Below, piece by piece: positions 9,475 to 18,024 of a DNA stretch of 64,000 nucleotides. Made by a program: the position numbers and the translations under genes. The stretch comes from JADJXV01 sp046328995 (GTDB lineage Bacteria; Bacteroidota; Ignavibacteria; Kapaibacteriales; UBA961). Where the stretch lies: contig JAXLVN010000005.1 of the NCBI GenBank assembly GCA_046328995.1, forward strand, positions 1 through 64,000, given 5' to 3'. How positions within the stretch are numbered: the stretch's first letter is position 1; each line of letters opens with the position of its first letter. The notes under the pieces are model-generated. The model worked only from the letters and a program-made list of their open reading frames with translations. It did no database searches and was not told the origin of the DNA.

Positions 9475-10791
9475 ATGAAGACACTCTACTCGAAAACACG
9501 AGCACTTGCTGTAAGCAGTGCCATCTTCTTCGGAATGCTTGGAGTTGCCTCCTCGCAAAATATTCGGACAGACCAAATTATATCGCTGCAGAATTACACT
9601 GCTCCGCAATACACGATTAAATTTGGTGCATCGACTGCTCTCAATACGAATTATACATTCTACTTGCCGGCTGCTCCGCCTACGACTCTTAATCAAACAC
9701 TGATTGTGACTAGTATGAACGCGCCAACTTCGACATATACGTTGGGTTGGGGCACTCCTGCAGGTACCGGATGGTACACCAGCGGAAATTCACTGGTAAA
9801 TTCTTCGACAGAGTTTTTAGGAACCACAGATACGGCACAACTAAATCTCCGTGCGAACAATCTCCGTGTAATGAACTATCGTCCAGCTACGACCGTAGGG
9901 GCCGGTCCGACACTCATTGGCGGCTATGCATCGAATAGCGTTGCTTCGACCTATAATGGAGCTACAATCGGCGGCGGTGGTAAAAGTGGCGCTGTCAATA
10001 CGATTACCGGTGATTACGGTACCATTGGTGGCGGCAGCGGAAATACAGCCGGAATCAAATCTGTAATCCCCGGCGGCGTGAATTTGAAAATTGGTGATTA
10101 TAGTTTTGGGTTTAGCAGTGATAATGGTACCACAGTCACAGATGTATCCGGCATGAGCAATATTGCTTACTTCGGAAATACTAATATGGTTATTGGTAAT
10201 GTTGATAACTCAGCTCGCGAAGTGAGATTCTATGAGCCTAATAGCAGCCTGACCTATTCCGGTGCAAGTTATACTTCATTTAAAGCAGGAAGTATGAGTT
10301 CGAATGTGTCGTATGTATTGCCAACAGCACAAGGTGCTTCTAATACATATCTGACCAATGACGGATCCGGTAATTTATCGTGGACAAGTCCAGGAGCTAG
10401 CGGAGTTTGTTATTCTGTAGTCACTGAAAGTGCATATAGCGGTACGCAAAACAATGTGAATCTGACAAATATCAATAATAATACAATTTTCAGAATCTCT
10501 TCCAATTCCGGTGGCGATGACGACTGCTATAACGACAATGATGATGATGATGATGATGGCGGCAACGTGTATTTGACAGGTATAAATTCAAGTGGTGTCT
10601 GTGATGGAAAAATGATTATTCTCGTCAATGTGGGCAACTACACAATTTCGTTGAAGAAAGATAATGCAAGTTCAAGTGCTGCAAATAGATTTTCGTTCTA
10701 TAAAGATGTAGCATTGACTACAAAACAAGGTATCACGCTGATTTACGATGCTACCTCACAACGTTGGAGAATGGTCGGACGTCCGCAATAA
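9475..10791 (+). CDS. Exported tail-fibre/YadA-head-like protein (438 aa)
   Basis: The start at ATG 9475 is chosen because TTGGAG lies a few bases upstream and MKTLYSKTRALAVSSAIFF.MLGVASSQ is a good signal peptide. An upstream in-frame start would add 17 unlikely residues. Modules in order: a YTFYLPAAPPTTLNQTLIVTS domain (~35-85); an EFLGTTDTAQLNLRANN module (~110); YadA-head-like GGG..N turns with IPGGVNLKIGDYSFGFS (~155-215); an AREVRFYEPNSSLTYSGASYTSFKAG module shared with the 2,789-aa protein; and a C-terminal domain ending ITLIYDATSQRWRMVG. A six-Asp run (DNDDDDDDGG) encoded by (GAT)6 at 10540-10557 sits in the C-terminal domain and may bind cations. No T9SS sorting domain. A smaller paralogue of the giant neighbour; function inferred as surface-exposed. 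Confidence 0.8.
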   Translation: MKTLYSKTRALAVSSAIFFGMLGVASSQNIRTDQIISLQNYTAPQYTIKFGASTALNTNYTFYLPAAPPTTLNQTLIVTSMNAPTSTYTLGWGTPAGTGWYTSGNSLVNSSTEFLGTTDTAQLNLRANNLRVMNYRPATTVGAGPTLIGGYASNSVASTYNGATIGGGGKSGAVNTITGDYGTIGGGSGNTAGIKSVIPGGVNLKIGDYSFGFSSDNGTTVTDVSGMSNIAYFGNTNMVIGNVDNSAREVRFYEPNSSLTYSGASYTSFKAGSMSSNVSYVLPTAQGASNTYLTNDGSGNLSWTSPGASGVCYSVVTESAYSGTQNNVNLTNINNNTIFRISSNSGGDDDCYNDNDDDDDDGGNVYLTGINSSGVCDGKMIILVNVGNYTISLKKDNASSSAANRFSFYKDVALTTKQGITLIYDATSQRWRMVGRPQ

Positions 10792-10887
10792 TTGTTATAT
10801 CCGGCAGCGACTAGTTGCAGGCAATTACGTTGCATACATAATTAATTAACAACTCTGATACACCAATTTTGAATAAAAGGTAAAACT

Positions 10888-11595
10888 ATGAAAAATAACA
10901 ATATAAAATTTCTGGTGGTAGCATGCAGTATATTGACCGTATTGGTATCATTGCAAGCACAGGCGCAATTGCAGGTTCCTGCCAGCAATATGCGTAAGTT
11001 CAATATTTCTTTTGTTAATAAAGGAGATAAACTCAGCCGACTAGTGCTTGCTCCTCCGAGTACCCTAGCGGGTGAATATGTGCTCACGTTACCTGTGCCT
11101 CCGGCAACAGATGACTTTGTACTCAAAATCGATAAAACAGGTGCAATTACTCCTCTTACAATGAGCACATTTGCTTCGATGTCGGGTCTTGAGGAATTGA
11201 AAAAAGAAAACACGGCTCTTAAAACACAAGTTCAATCACTTGAAGCACGGTTAGCACAGCTTGAAGCAGCAGTCAAAAGTTTAGCTGCAGCAGGTGGCTC
11301 ACCTAAAAGCGGTTCGCAATATGTTGGTGATTTCCCGACTCTTAAACAAAGTGATCCGAATCCATTCTCAGAAAGTACTGAAATTTCATACTACTTACCC
11401 GAGAATGTTTCGCAAGCGGTGTTAATGGTGAACCGTTCATCCGATGGTCGTCAAGTACTGAGTATGCCTCTTACCGCCAAAGGATTCAATTCAATTACAA
11501 TTTCTGCAACGGACTTAGCCTCGGGTACTTACACCTGCTCGCTTGTAGCAGACGGTAAGATTGTAAGTTCACAACAGCTTCTTATTGTAAAATAA
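10888..11595 (+). CDS. Small coiled-coil exported protein with T9SS-type C-terminal domain (235 aa)
   Basis: MKNNNIKFLVVACSILTVLV..QAQAQ is a signal peptide, with AAAGG about eight bases before the ATG. Residues ~33-85 form the same small beta module seen in the larger neighbours (LVLAPPSTLAGEYVLTLPVP). Residues ~95-130 are a heptad-rich coiled coil (LEELKKENTALKTQVQSLEA). After a Gly/Ser linker, residues ~150-235 match the T9SS type A sorting pattern: SDPNPFSESTEISYYLPE, a central beta region, then LASGTYTCSLVADGKIVSS..LLIVK. The coiled coil suggests it trimerises or pairs with the fibrous proteins encoded just upstream. It is the only member of this group with a T9SS signal, so it could be their surface anchor (inference). 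Confidence 0.8.
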   Translation: MKNNNIKFLVVACSILTVLVSLQAQAQLQVPASNMRKFNISFVNKGDKLSRLVLAPPSTLAGEYVLTLPVPPATDDFVLKIDKTGAITPLTMSTFASMSGLEELKKENTALKTQVQSLEARLAQLEAAVKSLAAAGGSPKSGSQYVGDFPTLKQSDPNPFSESTEISYYLPENVSQAVLMVNRSSDGRQVLSMPLTAKGFNSITISATDLASGTYTCSLVADGKIVSSQQLLIVK

Positions 11596-11638
11596 GGTAT
11601 TATTTTTTGTGAATCACAGCGCTTATAGTAATTGTACG

Positions 11639-14389
11639 ATGATCCAATCTTGCCTCGTTTCTGTAATTTCAACGATAAGCCGCCTTACAGTTCTCTTTGT
11701 ACTGTGGGCGGCTTGTCCTGTTTATGCACAAATCGTTACAAATAACGGTGCTCTCGTGACCGCCACAAATGGTAGTATCATGTGGGTCAACGGCAATTAC
11801 AACACGATTGGTAATGGACAATCTACCTTTCAGGGAAATGCGCTGCTTCAGGTTAATGGAAGCATGACCATACAATCCGGCGCGATGAATCTGCAGGATT
11901 CGTCGCTCGCTGTCGCTACAGATAGCTGCGTACTTGATGCTGCAGGCGAAATGCATCGTTTAGGAACAGGGCTGCTCAGCGTTTATAAGATGTTGTCGAA
12001 TAAAGGAACTATCGAAAACACAGGCACAATTGAAGTAGGTCGGACGGCATTGCCCACGTCGATTCGACAACATGTGTGGAATGATGTAACCGGTGTCATT
12101 ACGAACAAGGGAATGCTACGATTCTTAGCCGACAACGGTAAATTTGCCAATTATCAACCGGATATTACTAAAGTAGATAATTCCGGTGGAATTATAGAGT
12201 TTACGGGACTCAATAATCTCTTCACCGAAGGTGATTATAAAGTGCCCTTCATTGGTGATAATGCTTCCACTGCTCTCGGATCACGGTGGAATTTCCGGAT
12301 TAGCGGGCTCGTTCGCTACACCCATCTACTCGATACACAGCGTGTCCAAGCTCGCTATTATACCAATCTCGAATTAGATCAATCTGCCGTTAAACTTGTG
12401 CCGACAGATGTGTATGTGGGTAATACCTATAGTATTACTCCTACATCCGGTAAGAGATTCTATTCCGGTACGTTCCATTATGACGGCTCTATACCGCAGT
12501 CAATTTACCCGGAACAGGGGCCATCGCTCGTTAATCGCTACTATAATCTTGATCTTTTGGTCAGCGATCAATCTCAATCTAGTACCAAATCAGTTGATAC
12601 GAATCAAATTGTACGCCTCGATGCTGTGCTGACAAGCGCCGCGCTTGCACCGCTTCATGTCAATGGAGAAATGTATTTAGGTAATTTAGGACGCGATACA
12701 TCGATTACATTCGGAACAATAGATATCCGAAATAAAGGGATTGTGGAAATGGGAAGCAGACCTGCAATTGTCCATGCAGATGTGACCGTCAGCCCCGGAC
12801 AATTCCACTCACCCAAAGGAGCCGGAGATGTGACTGTTGCAAGCACTGCCGTAATGAAACTTGTGGCAACCGATGGAGTTCTGCGGCTCGGTGAGGGAAC
12901 GAACCTCATCGTAACCGGAGACTTCCAAAATGCCGGAGATGGTACCAACCTTACTGCTCATCCGACATCGACGGTGTTTTTTAATGGAAAATCAGGCCAG
13001 CAAATCGAAAAAACTATCCTCACCAACGGCTATGGTAATGTCAGTACATTACTCGATAAAGTATCGAGAGGAAATGTTTTTATGACCGGTAATCTCAAGG
13101 TAGATAGCGGAAATGTTCAGATGAACAAAGACGTTCTCACCATGATTGATCCACGTAAGTCAGTGACGTATGTCGGGGGATTGGAAGAAGTTATCGGTGG
13201 ATTCAGACACTTGGCCATGCCTTCCGGCACAGGAAGCTTTACGTTTAACAATAGGAATACGACCGTTACATTTGCTACGGGAAGCGTCGTTCCACAGGAA
13301 ATGACGTTTACTGTTACGCCGGTTGCAAGCCCAGCCAACCCGCCGTTGCAGTTCTCCGATATTACCGATGCGAATCGACGAATTATTATCGATTATTCCG
13401 ACACCTCCGATTGGGAAGCGACGATTCGAGCCGGGTATAAGGTAACGGAAATAGGCAATCAAATTGATGAAGCACAGTTGGAATTCTTTGAAACAACACC
13501 GATTAGCGCAAAGAATATAAATACAGCCCAGCTAAATTCTTCGTATAAATACACCAGACAATTCTCCAGTGCAAGCGCCTTAGGGTATGTCGAATTACCA
13601 GGTATTCATCCGTTTAAGATATCATCGACATTGCCCGATGCAGCTGTCTTTGCTACCGGTAATGACTTACTTCTTCGGTATGGCTCGGAAAAGCCGGCGG
13701 CACCAATTCTGGCGCATGTGTTGATGGAAGGTCCATATCGTGATGGCGGGATGACATACGATCTTCGAAAATATAATCTTATTGACTCGACGCCACGCGA
13801 TATGACGCCGTATAATTTAGATCCGTTGCGTTCATTAGAGCGCATCCGCACGATGCCGGATTCGATCGTGGACTGGGTGACAATTGAGGTCCGTACACTT
13901 CTCTCCGGTGGAGATAAGGTCTATCGCAACTGTTTACTCCGGGCTGATGGAAGTTTGGTTGACCTAGATGGTAAAAGCGCTGTAAAGCTCCCTCTTACAC
14001 AAAATGGAGATTATTATGTCGTCGTTCGCCACCGCAATCACCTTGCTGTAATGACGGCAGCACCAGTACCACTAAAATTATCTGCACCCGGAATTAAAGA
14101 TACTCTCAAGCTTGTCGATTTGTCGGATGAGCGTATTGTGCTTGGTGGCGTAGATGCACTCCGGGCGATTGCTCGCAGACCCGATAATTCTATTATCTAT
14201 GGCATGATAGGAGGAGATTACAACAGTGATGGTGTAATTGATCAGCGTGATTACGACAGAATATGGAATTGGCGTGATTATGAAGGGTATTGGAATGAAG
14301 ATACGGACTTAAGTGGTATTGTAACAACGAGAGACTATAATCTCAGCTGGAATAATGCCAATATGGGAAGAAAGACACTCGTTCCCTAA
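11639..14389 (+). CDS. Large exported beta-rich protein with C-terminal dockerin-like EF-hand pair (916 aa)
   Basis: ATG 11639 gives the signal peptide MIQSCLVSVISTISRLTVLF..ACPVYAQ; a GTG at 11609 in the same frame is the alternative start. The N-terminal ~550 residues are a beta-helix-like run of short strands with asparagine/glycine turns (GNYNTIGNGQSTFQGNALLQ, GTIENTGTIEVGR). A less repetitive region follows. The last ~55 residues carry two DxNxDGxIxxxD-type calcium loops, GDYNSDGVIDQRDYDRIWN and DTDLSGIVTTRDYNLSWNN, the signature of dockerin type I-like modules. No T9SS sorting domain follows. The next start lies ~20 bases after the stop, so the two genes are probably co-transcribed. The dockerin-like tail may bind cohesin-like domains on other surface proteins (inference). 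Confidence 0.8.
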   Translation: MIQSCLVSVISTISRLTVLFVLWAACPVYAQIVTNNGALVTATNGSIMWVNGNYNTIGNGQSTFQGNALLQVNGSMTIQSGAMNLQDSSLAVATDSCVLDAAGEMHRLGTGLLSVYKMLSNKGTIENTGTIEVGRTALPTSIRQHVWNDVTGVITNKGMLRFLADNGKFANYQPDITKVDNSGGIIEFTGLNNLFTEGDYKVPFIGDNASTALGSRWNFRISGLVRYTHLLDTQRVQARYYTNLELDQSAVKLVPTDVYVGNTYSITPTSGKRFYSGTFHYDGSIPQSIYPEQGPSLVNRYYNLDLLVSDQSQSSTKSVDTNQIVRLDAVLTSAALAPLHVNGEMYLGNLGRDTSITFGTIDIRNKGIVEMGSRPAIVHADVTVSPGQFHSPKGAGDVTVASTAVMKLVATDGVLRLGEGTNLIVTGDFQNAGDGTNLTAHPTSTVFFNGKSGQQIEKTILTNGYGNVSTLLDKVSRGNVFMTGNLKVDSGNVQMNKDVLTMIDPRKSVTYVGGLEEVIGGFRHLAMPSGTGSFTFNNRNTTVTFATGSVVPQEMTFTVTPVASPANPPLQFSDITDANRRIIIDYSDTSDWEATIRAGYKVTEIGNQIDEAQLEFFETTPISAKNINTAQLNSSYKYTRQFSSASALGYVELPGIHPFKISSTLPDAAVFATGNDLLLRYGSEKPAAPILAHVLMEGPYRDGGMTYDLRKYNLIDSTPRDMTPYNLDPLRSLERIRTMPDSIVDWVTIEVRTLLSGGDKVYRNCLLRADGSLVDLDGKSAVKLPLTQNGDYYVVVRHRNHLAVMTAAPVPLKLSAPGIKDTLKLVDLSDERIVLGGVDALRAIARRPDNSIIYGMIGGDYNSDGVIDQRDYDRIWNWRDYEGYWNEDTDLSGIVTTRDYNLSWNNANMGRKTLVP

Positions 14390-14411
14390 TAGGAGAGCAT
14401 TTCAACATAGA

Positions 14412-15716
14412 ATGAATAACAGAATGAAAAATCGCGCTTTACAATACTGGTTGCTTGCCGGCTTGATTACACTCTTGCTGCCATGCCGTCCCGCTACAAC
14501 TGTAGCGATGGTAACCAATGAGCTTGCGATTGCGACGATTGCCCGTCCTATCCTTGAAAATGACCATACGTATGAGTTTACTCTCACCATCACCCGTACC
14601 ACGGATGAGTGGCTGCGCTGGGCCAATGGTACATTTCAGCTTGCCGTTACCGGTGGGGGCTCGTATGATAACCTTGGCATCGAATTGATTAAAGATTCAA
14701 CAGATTTAAATCTGTCGAGCTATACGATTACTCCCCGCATTATCACGAAGACTACTCTTACCGGCAATAAAATTACCGCTGAGCGTGCAAGTATCACCGT
14801 CCTTGGCCCCAAGCTCTATACCGATGCATTTGAAGTGAAATTGGATACCACGAAGCCGTTGCGGGTCGGAAGATTTAAGATTTATACAATCGACGGTAAG
14901 CCCTTTCCCGCCAAAGTTACGTTGACATGGTTACAGCCGGAAGCGTATTTCCAGACAACGGCTTATAAGCTTCAGAACGACAGTATTCCGTGGCATGAAG
15001 GTGATAATAATATCGAGATGAGGAATCGTACATTGTACTTCGTAGAGCCCGCATCCCGTATCCCGACGATGCAGATTGTGCTCTGTGACAGTACATATTA
15101 TGAAGGTCAGCGAGTGTGTCGTATTCAATGGTCAACCACATCCGAACGTAATAGCTACGGTTATACACTCTGGCGTGCACTTCTTCCATACGGATCGACA
15201 GATATTAATTCTTTGAAATATGAACAAATTGCAGCATTCCCGGGTATTGGGCAGGGGAATTCTAACAGTCCTCACCTTTATCCGCCGTATTTCGATTCTG
15301 TTGATGTCCTTCGGGGAGAGCGGTATTTCTACAAAGTCATTAGTATGTCGAGCGATAATACGGTCAATGTGGACTCCTCCGGTGTGCCAATTGAAGGAAT
15401 TTGCTCTGTTACCGTTCCGTACTCTGTGATTGTGAAGGCAGCCGCCCGTCAGAACCCATTCAGTGAAGGCACGGCCGTCGATTATAAACTAGATGACGAT
15501 GTATATTTGACAATCAAAGTCTATGACCCGATAGGTAAATTGGTGACAGTGCTTATGGATAATAAACTCATGAAAATTGGTCATCATGAAGTGACATTTG
15601 AAGCATCACAATTTGCAATTCAGGGGATGTACAATATCGTTTTTGTGGCATCACCTATCAAAGATGAATCTGTCGAGCTTTCCAAAGCGGTTGTAAAGCT
15701 TGAGTTGATGAGATAA
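14412..15716 (+). CDS. T9SS-sorted exported protein with FlgD-like C-terminal domain (434 aa)
   Basis: An in-frame start at 14355 would overlap the previous gene. ATG 14412 (or 14424) follows the previous stop, has AGGAGA ~15 bases upstream, and gives a signal peptide around MKNRALQYWLLAGLITLLLP. Residues ~30-200 are a beta-rich domain (TYEFTLTITRT..WLRWANGTFQLAVTGGG) that could be a cohesin/CBM-type fold, a weak resemblance only. Residues ~215-330 look fibronectin-like (ERNSYGYTLWRA..., ERYFYKVIS). The C-terminus (ARQNPFSEGTAVDYKL...VYDPIGKLVTVLMD...GMYNIVFVA) is a T9SS type A/FlgD-like domain. It pairs with the dockerin-tailed gene just upstream, which suggests joint function. Confidence 0.78.
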   Translation: MNNRMKNRALQYWLLAGLITLLLPCRPATTVAMVTNELAIATIARPILENDHTYEFTLTITRTTDEWLRWANGTFQLAVTGGGSYDNLGIELIKDSTDLNLSSYTITPRIITKTTLTGNKITAERASITVLGPKLYTDAFEVKLDTTKPLRVGRFKIYTIDGKPFPAKVTLTWLQPEAYFQTTAYKLQNDSIPWHEGDNNIEMRNRTLYFVEPASRIPTMQIVLCDSTYYEGQRVCRIQWSTTSERNSYGYTLWRALLPYGSTDINSLKYEQIAAFPGIGQGNSNSPHLYPPYFDSVDVLRGERYFYKVISMSSDNTVNVDSSGVPIEGICSVTVPYSVIVKAAARQNPFSEGTAVDYKLDDDVYLTIKVYDPIGKLVTVLMDNKLMKIGHHEVTFEASQFAIQGMYNIVFVASPIKDESVELSKAVVKLELMR

Positions 15717-15720
15717 TGTA

Positions 15721-17559
15721 ATGGAATGTTTATTACCCAATCAAGAACTTGTGCTAGTTAGCTACTCCCAACATACGGTCAATATACTACTGAAAATCTT
15801 CTGTGTGTCAGTACTGCTCGGATTGTGCTATCCTCAATCGGACGTACATGCACAGCGTTTGGCCACTGAATTCCGTGATATACAAGTACTTCCGAATCTC
15901 GATACACTGATCCGTTACCGGCGGGGAGGCGACTTTTGGTTCGGTGGGATGGTCGGCGGTATAGGCGGCTTGTATTTTGGAACGATAAATGTGAACCGAC
16001 TCGCCCCGGATGAGAGCAGAGGAACGATAAGTATATCAGACGGCGATGGGACAGGGTATTATACCGGACTTCTGGCCGAGTATATTCCGGTGGGTGAAAA
16101 ACTGGGTGTATCACTCAAGGTATCACTTTTTGATAAACGGATAGGGACGGGTGTCAGTGAAGTCATCAGTGGTATTACCGTCAATAGTCGTGAGGTTGAT
16201 TCTCTTCATCGGTATTCGACGATTGCGACCAATTATTACATTTCATTTTCCCCGGAAATTCGATACAACCTTAATAACAAAGGACTTCATTTCATGGGGG
16301 GGCTTGATGCGGAGATTCTAGCCGGTGCACGAGCAAGTACGCTTAGGGAATTTGACAATATCGGCCGCATCACCGAGCAACGGGTCGATCCAAGCTATGC
16401 TGCCAGCCCATTTCGCTTTGGCGCCCATGTAGGCCTTGGACTCGATATTGTTTCGGCAACCCTTTCCTCCGGTATCCGCTTTCGATTCTGTCCGTATATT
16501 ACCCTGAACTCAGGTACAGTAACTACGACTAATCTTGGCTCATCCTGGAATACAGTCTTTGCTCGGTTTGGTGTAGCAGTGAAATTTGGAATTGATAATG
16601 TTACCGATACAATCCGAAAATACGACTCCAGCTTTGTCGAACCTCCACATTTTTTGGCAACTATTCAATGGGAAAAGGGGATAAGTGTGCCATCCTATCG
16701 AACAGCCGAGCGCCTGGCTGTAGCTGATCTTGCACTGAGCGCCGTCGAAGCTCCTACTGTCGATGTGACAAAAGAAACAATCGGACCATCCGATGAGACC
16801 AAAACACCGACGTCAGATGTTACCATCGCAGATGCAGATATTAAAAAGCCTATAACTGATGAAAAAATAAGTATATCGGTTGATAAACCCACAACTCCCG
16901 AGGTGAAAACACCTGTTCCCGATATCAAAACACCATCCGGCAGCGGAACAATTGCAGATGGGCAAATCAAACAACCAATCAGCGAAATCAAGCCTCCCGG
17001 CGGTGAAGCCAAGCCTCCTGTCGCGAATGATCCGCGTCAAAACAATGACACACAGCAGCAGGGGAATACAACTCCTCAACAGGGGAATACAACTCCACAA
17101 CAAAGTATAGCAGATATCTCGCCACGCGCGGATGCTCGCCCAAATACGCCGATCGTTTCCACAAACGAAGGAATAAAAACACCTGCTACCGAGAAAAAAG
17201 CTGTAAAGATTGCTGTCGGCGATAAAAAGACATTCTATTTTTCCACTTCTAAATCGATTAATCTATCTCCAGAATCGAAAGAATATTACGATGAAGTGGC
17301 AGAATATTTAAAGAAAAATCCTCGCGCCATAGTATATATTGTGGGGCATACCGACAACCAAGGTACCGATGAAGAACTTCAAAAAATTTCCGACGACCGT
17401 GCCCTGCAGGTCAGAGGATATTTTGAACGCAAAGGTATCCCACGGCGCAGGCTGTTCCCATCCGGTAAATCTTCTCAAGAACCGGTTAAAACAAACACGA
17501 CTGCTGCAGGACGAGCTGAAAACAGGCGCGTCGAAATCACAATCAGCAACGGTCGGTAG
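15721..17559 (+). CDS. Outer-membrane protein with OmpA-type C-terminal domain (612 aa)
   Basis: The start ATG 15721 lies 4 bases after the previous stop, so it is probably translated with it. The hydrophobic stretch ILLKIFCVSVLLGLCYP..VHAQ (about residues 21-45) is a signal peptide with a long n-region. Residues ~55-310 alternate aromatic and glycine-rich strands (FWFGGMVGGIGGLYFG, FRFGAHVGLGLDIVSATLS), as in PorT/OMP beta-barrels. Residues ~330-490 are a Pro/Lys/Thr-rich linker with short degenerate repeats (IADGQIKQPISEIKPP; QQGNTTP twice). Residues ~495-612 are an OmpA family peptidoglycan-binding domain (VYIVGHTDNQGTDEELQKIS..RALQVRGYF, AGRAENRRVEI). Likely tethers the outer membrane to the wall. 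Fits an outer-membrane anchor for the exported proteins upstream. Confidence 0.88.
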   Translation: MECLLPNQELVLVSYSQHTVNILLKIFCVSVLLGLCYPQSDVHAQRLATEFRDIQVLPNLDTLIRYRRGGDFWFGGMVGGIGGLYFGTINVNRLAPDESRGTISISDGDGTGYYTGLLAEYIPVGEKLGVSLKVSLFDKRIGTGVSEVISGITVNSREVDSLHRYSTIATNYYISFSPEIRYNLNNKGLHFMGGLDAEILAGARASTLREFDNIGRITEQRVDPSYAASPFRFGAHVGLGLDIVSATLSSGIRFRFCPYITLNSGTVTTTNLGSSWNTVFARFGVAVKFGIDNVTDTIRKYDSSFVEPPHFLATIQWEKGISVPSYRTAERLAVADLALSAVEAPTVDVTKETIGPSDETKTPTSDVTIADADIKKPITDEKISISVDKPTTPEVKTPVPDIKTPSGSGTIADGQIKQPISEIKPPGGEAKPPVANDPRQNNDTQQQGNTTPQQGNTTPQQSIADISPRADARPNTPIVSTNEGIKTPATEKKAVKIAVGDKKTFYFSTSKSINLSPESKEYYDEVAEYLKKNPRAIVYIVGHTDNQGTDEELQKISDDRALQVRGYFERKGIPRRRLFPSGKSSQEPVKTNTTAAGRAENRRVEITISNGR

Positions 17560-17609
17560 AGCATCTCTTTTGTTAGTATTTTAATTCTTATTCCCTACGG
17601 AGTCCAATA

Positions 17610-17981
17610 ATGGCAGATAACAACCTCGTCTGTGTAATTGAAGATAATGTTTCAATTCGTATGTTATATACTATTCTCCTGAAAAAAGGAGGCTTTGATG
17701 TCATTGAGTTCGAAGAAGGAGAGACTGCACTCGGGTGGCTTGAAAAAAACACACCGGTACTCGTTATCTGCGATGACATTCTCCCGGATGCAACCGGCAC
17801 AGAAGTATTGAAAAAGTTTCGACAGTTTCCTCATGGAATGGATATTCCCGTGATTGCCATTACCGGACATGCACATGCCTCCGACCGTGAGCGGTATCTT
17901 GAGCACGGATTCGATGATTATATTGCAAAGCCGATTAATACTGCGACGTTCGTAGAGCAGGTACGTCGGATTATTCCATAA
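17610..17981 (+). CDS. Single-domain response regulator (CheY-like, 123 aa)
   Basis: A complete receiver domain and nothing more. The acidic pair is E11/D12, the phosphoacceptor is D55 in VICDDILPD, the Thr is in AITGHA (about T84), and the Lys is in YIAKPI. CGGAG sits about seven bases before the ATG. With no output domain it must act through protein contacts. The histidine kinase gene begins 43 bases downstream, so the pair is almost certainly a two-component system. The input and target are not evident. Confidence 0.95.
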   Translation: MADNNLVCVIEDNVSIRMLYTILLKKGGFDVIEFEEGETALGWLEKNTPVLVICDDILPDATGTEVLKKFRQFPHGMDIPVIAITGHAHASDRERYLEHGFDDYIAKPINTATFVEQVRRIIP

Positions 17982-18024
17982 ATACACTACCCTTCTTTCA
18001 ATATACATTTAAGTACATATTCTT

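Noticed and set aside
14355..14411. An earlier start for the 434-aa T9SS protein overlapping the previous gene.
   Set aside because: It puts ~20 charged residues ahead of the signal peptide; ATG 14412 or 14424 fits better.
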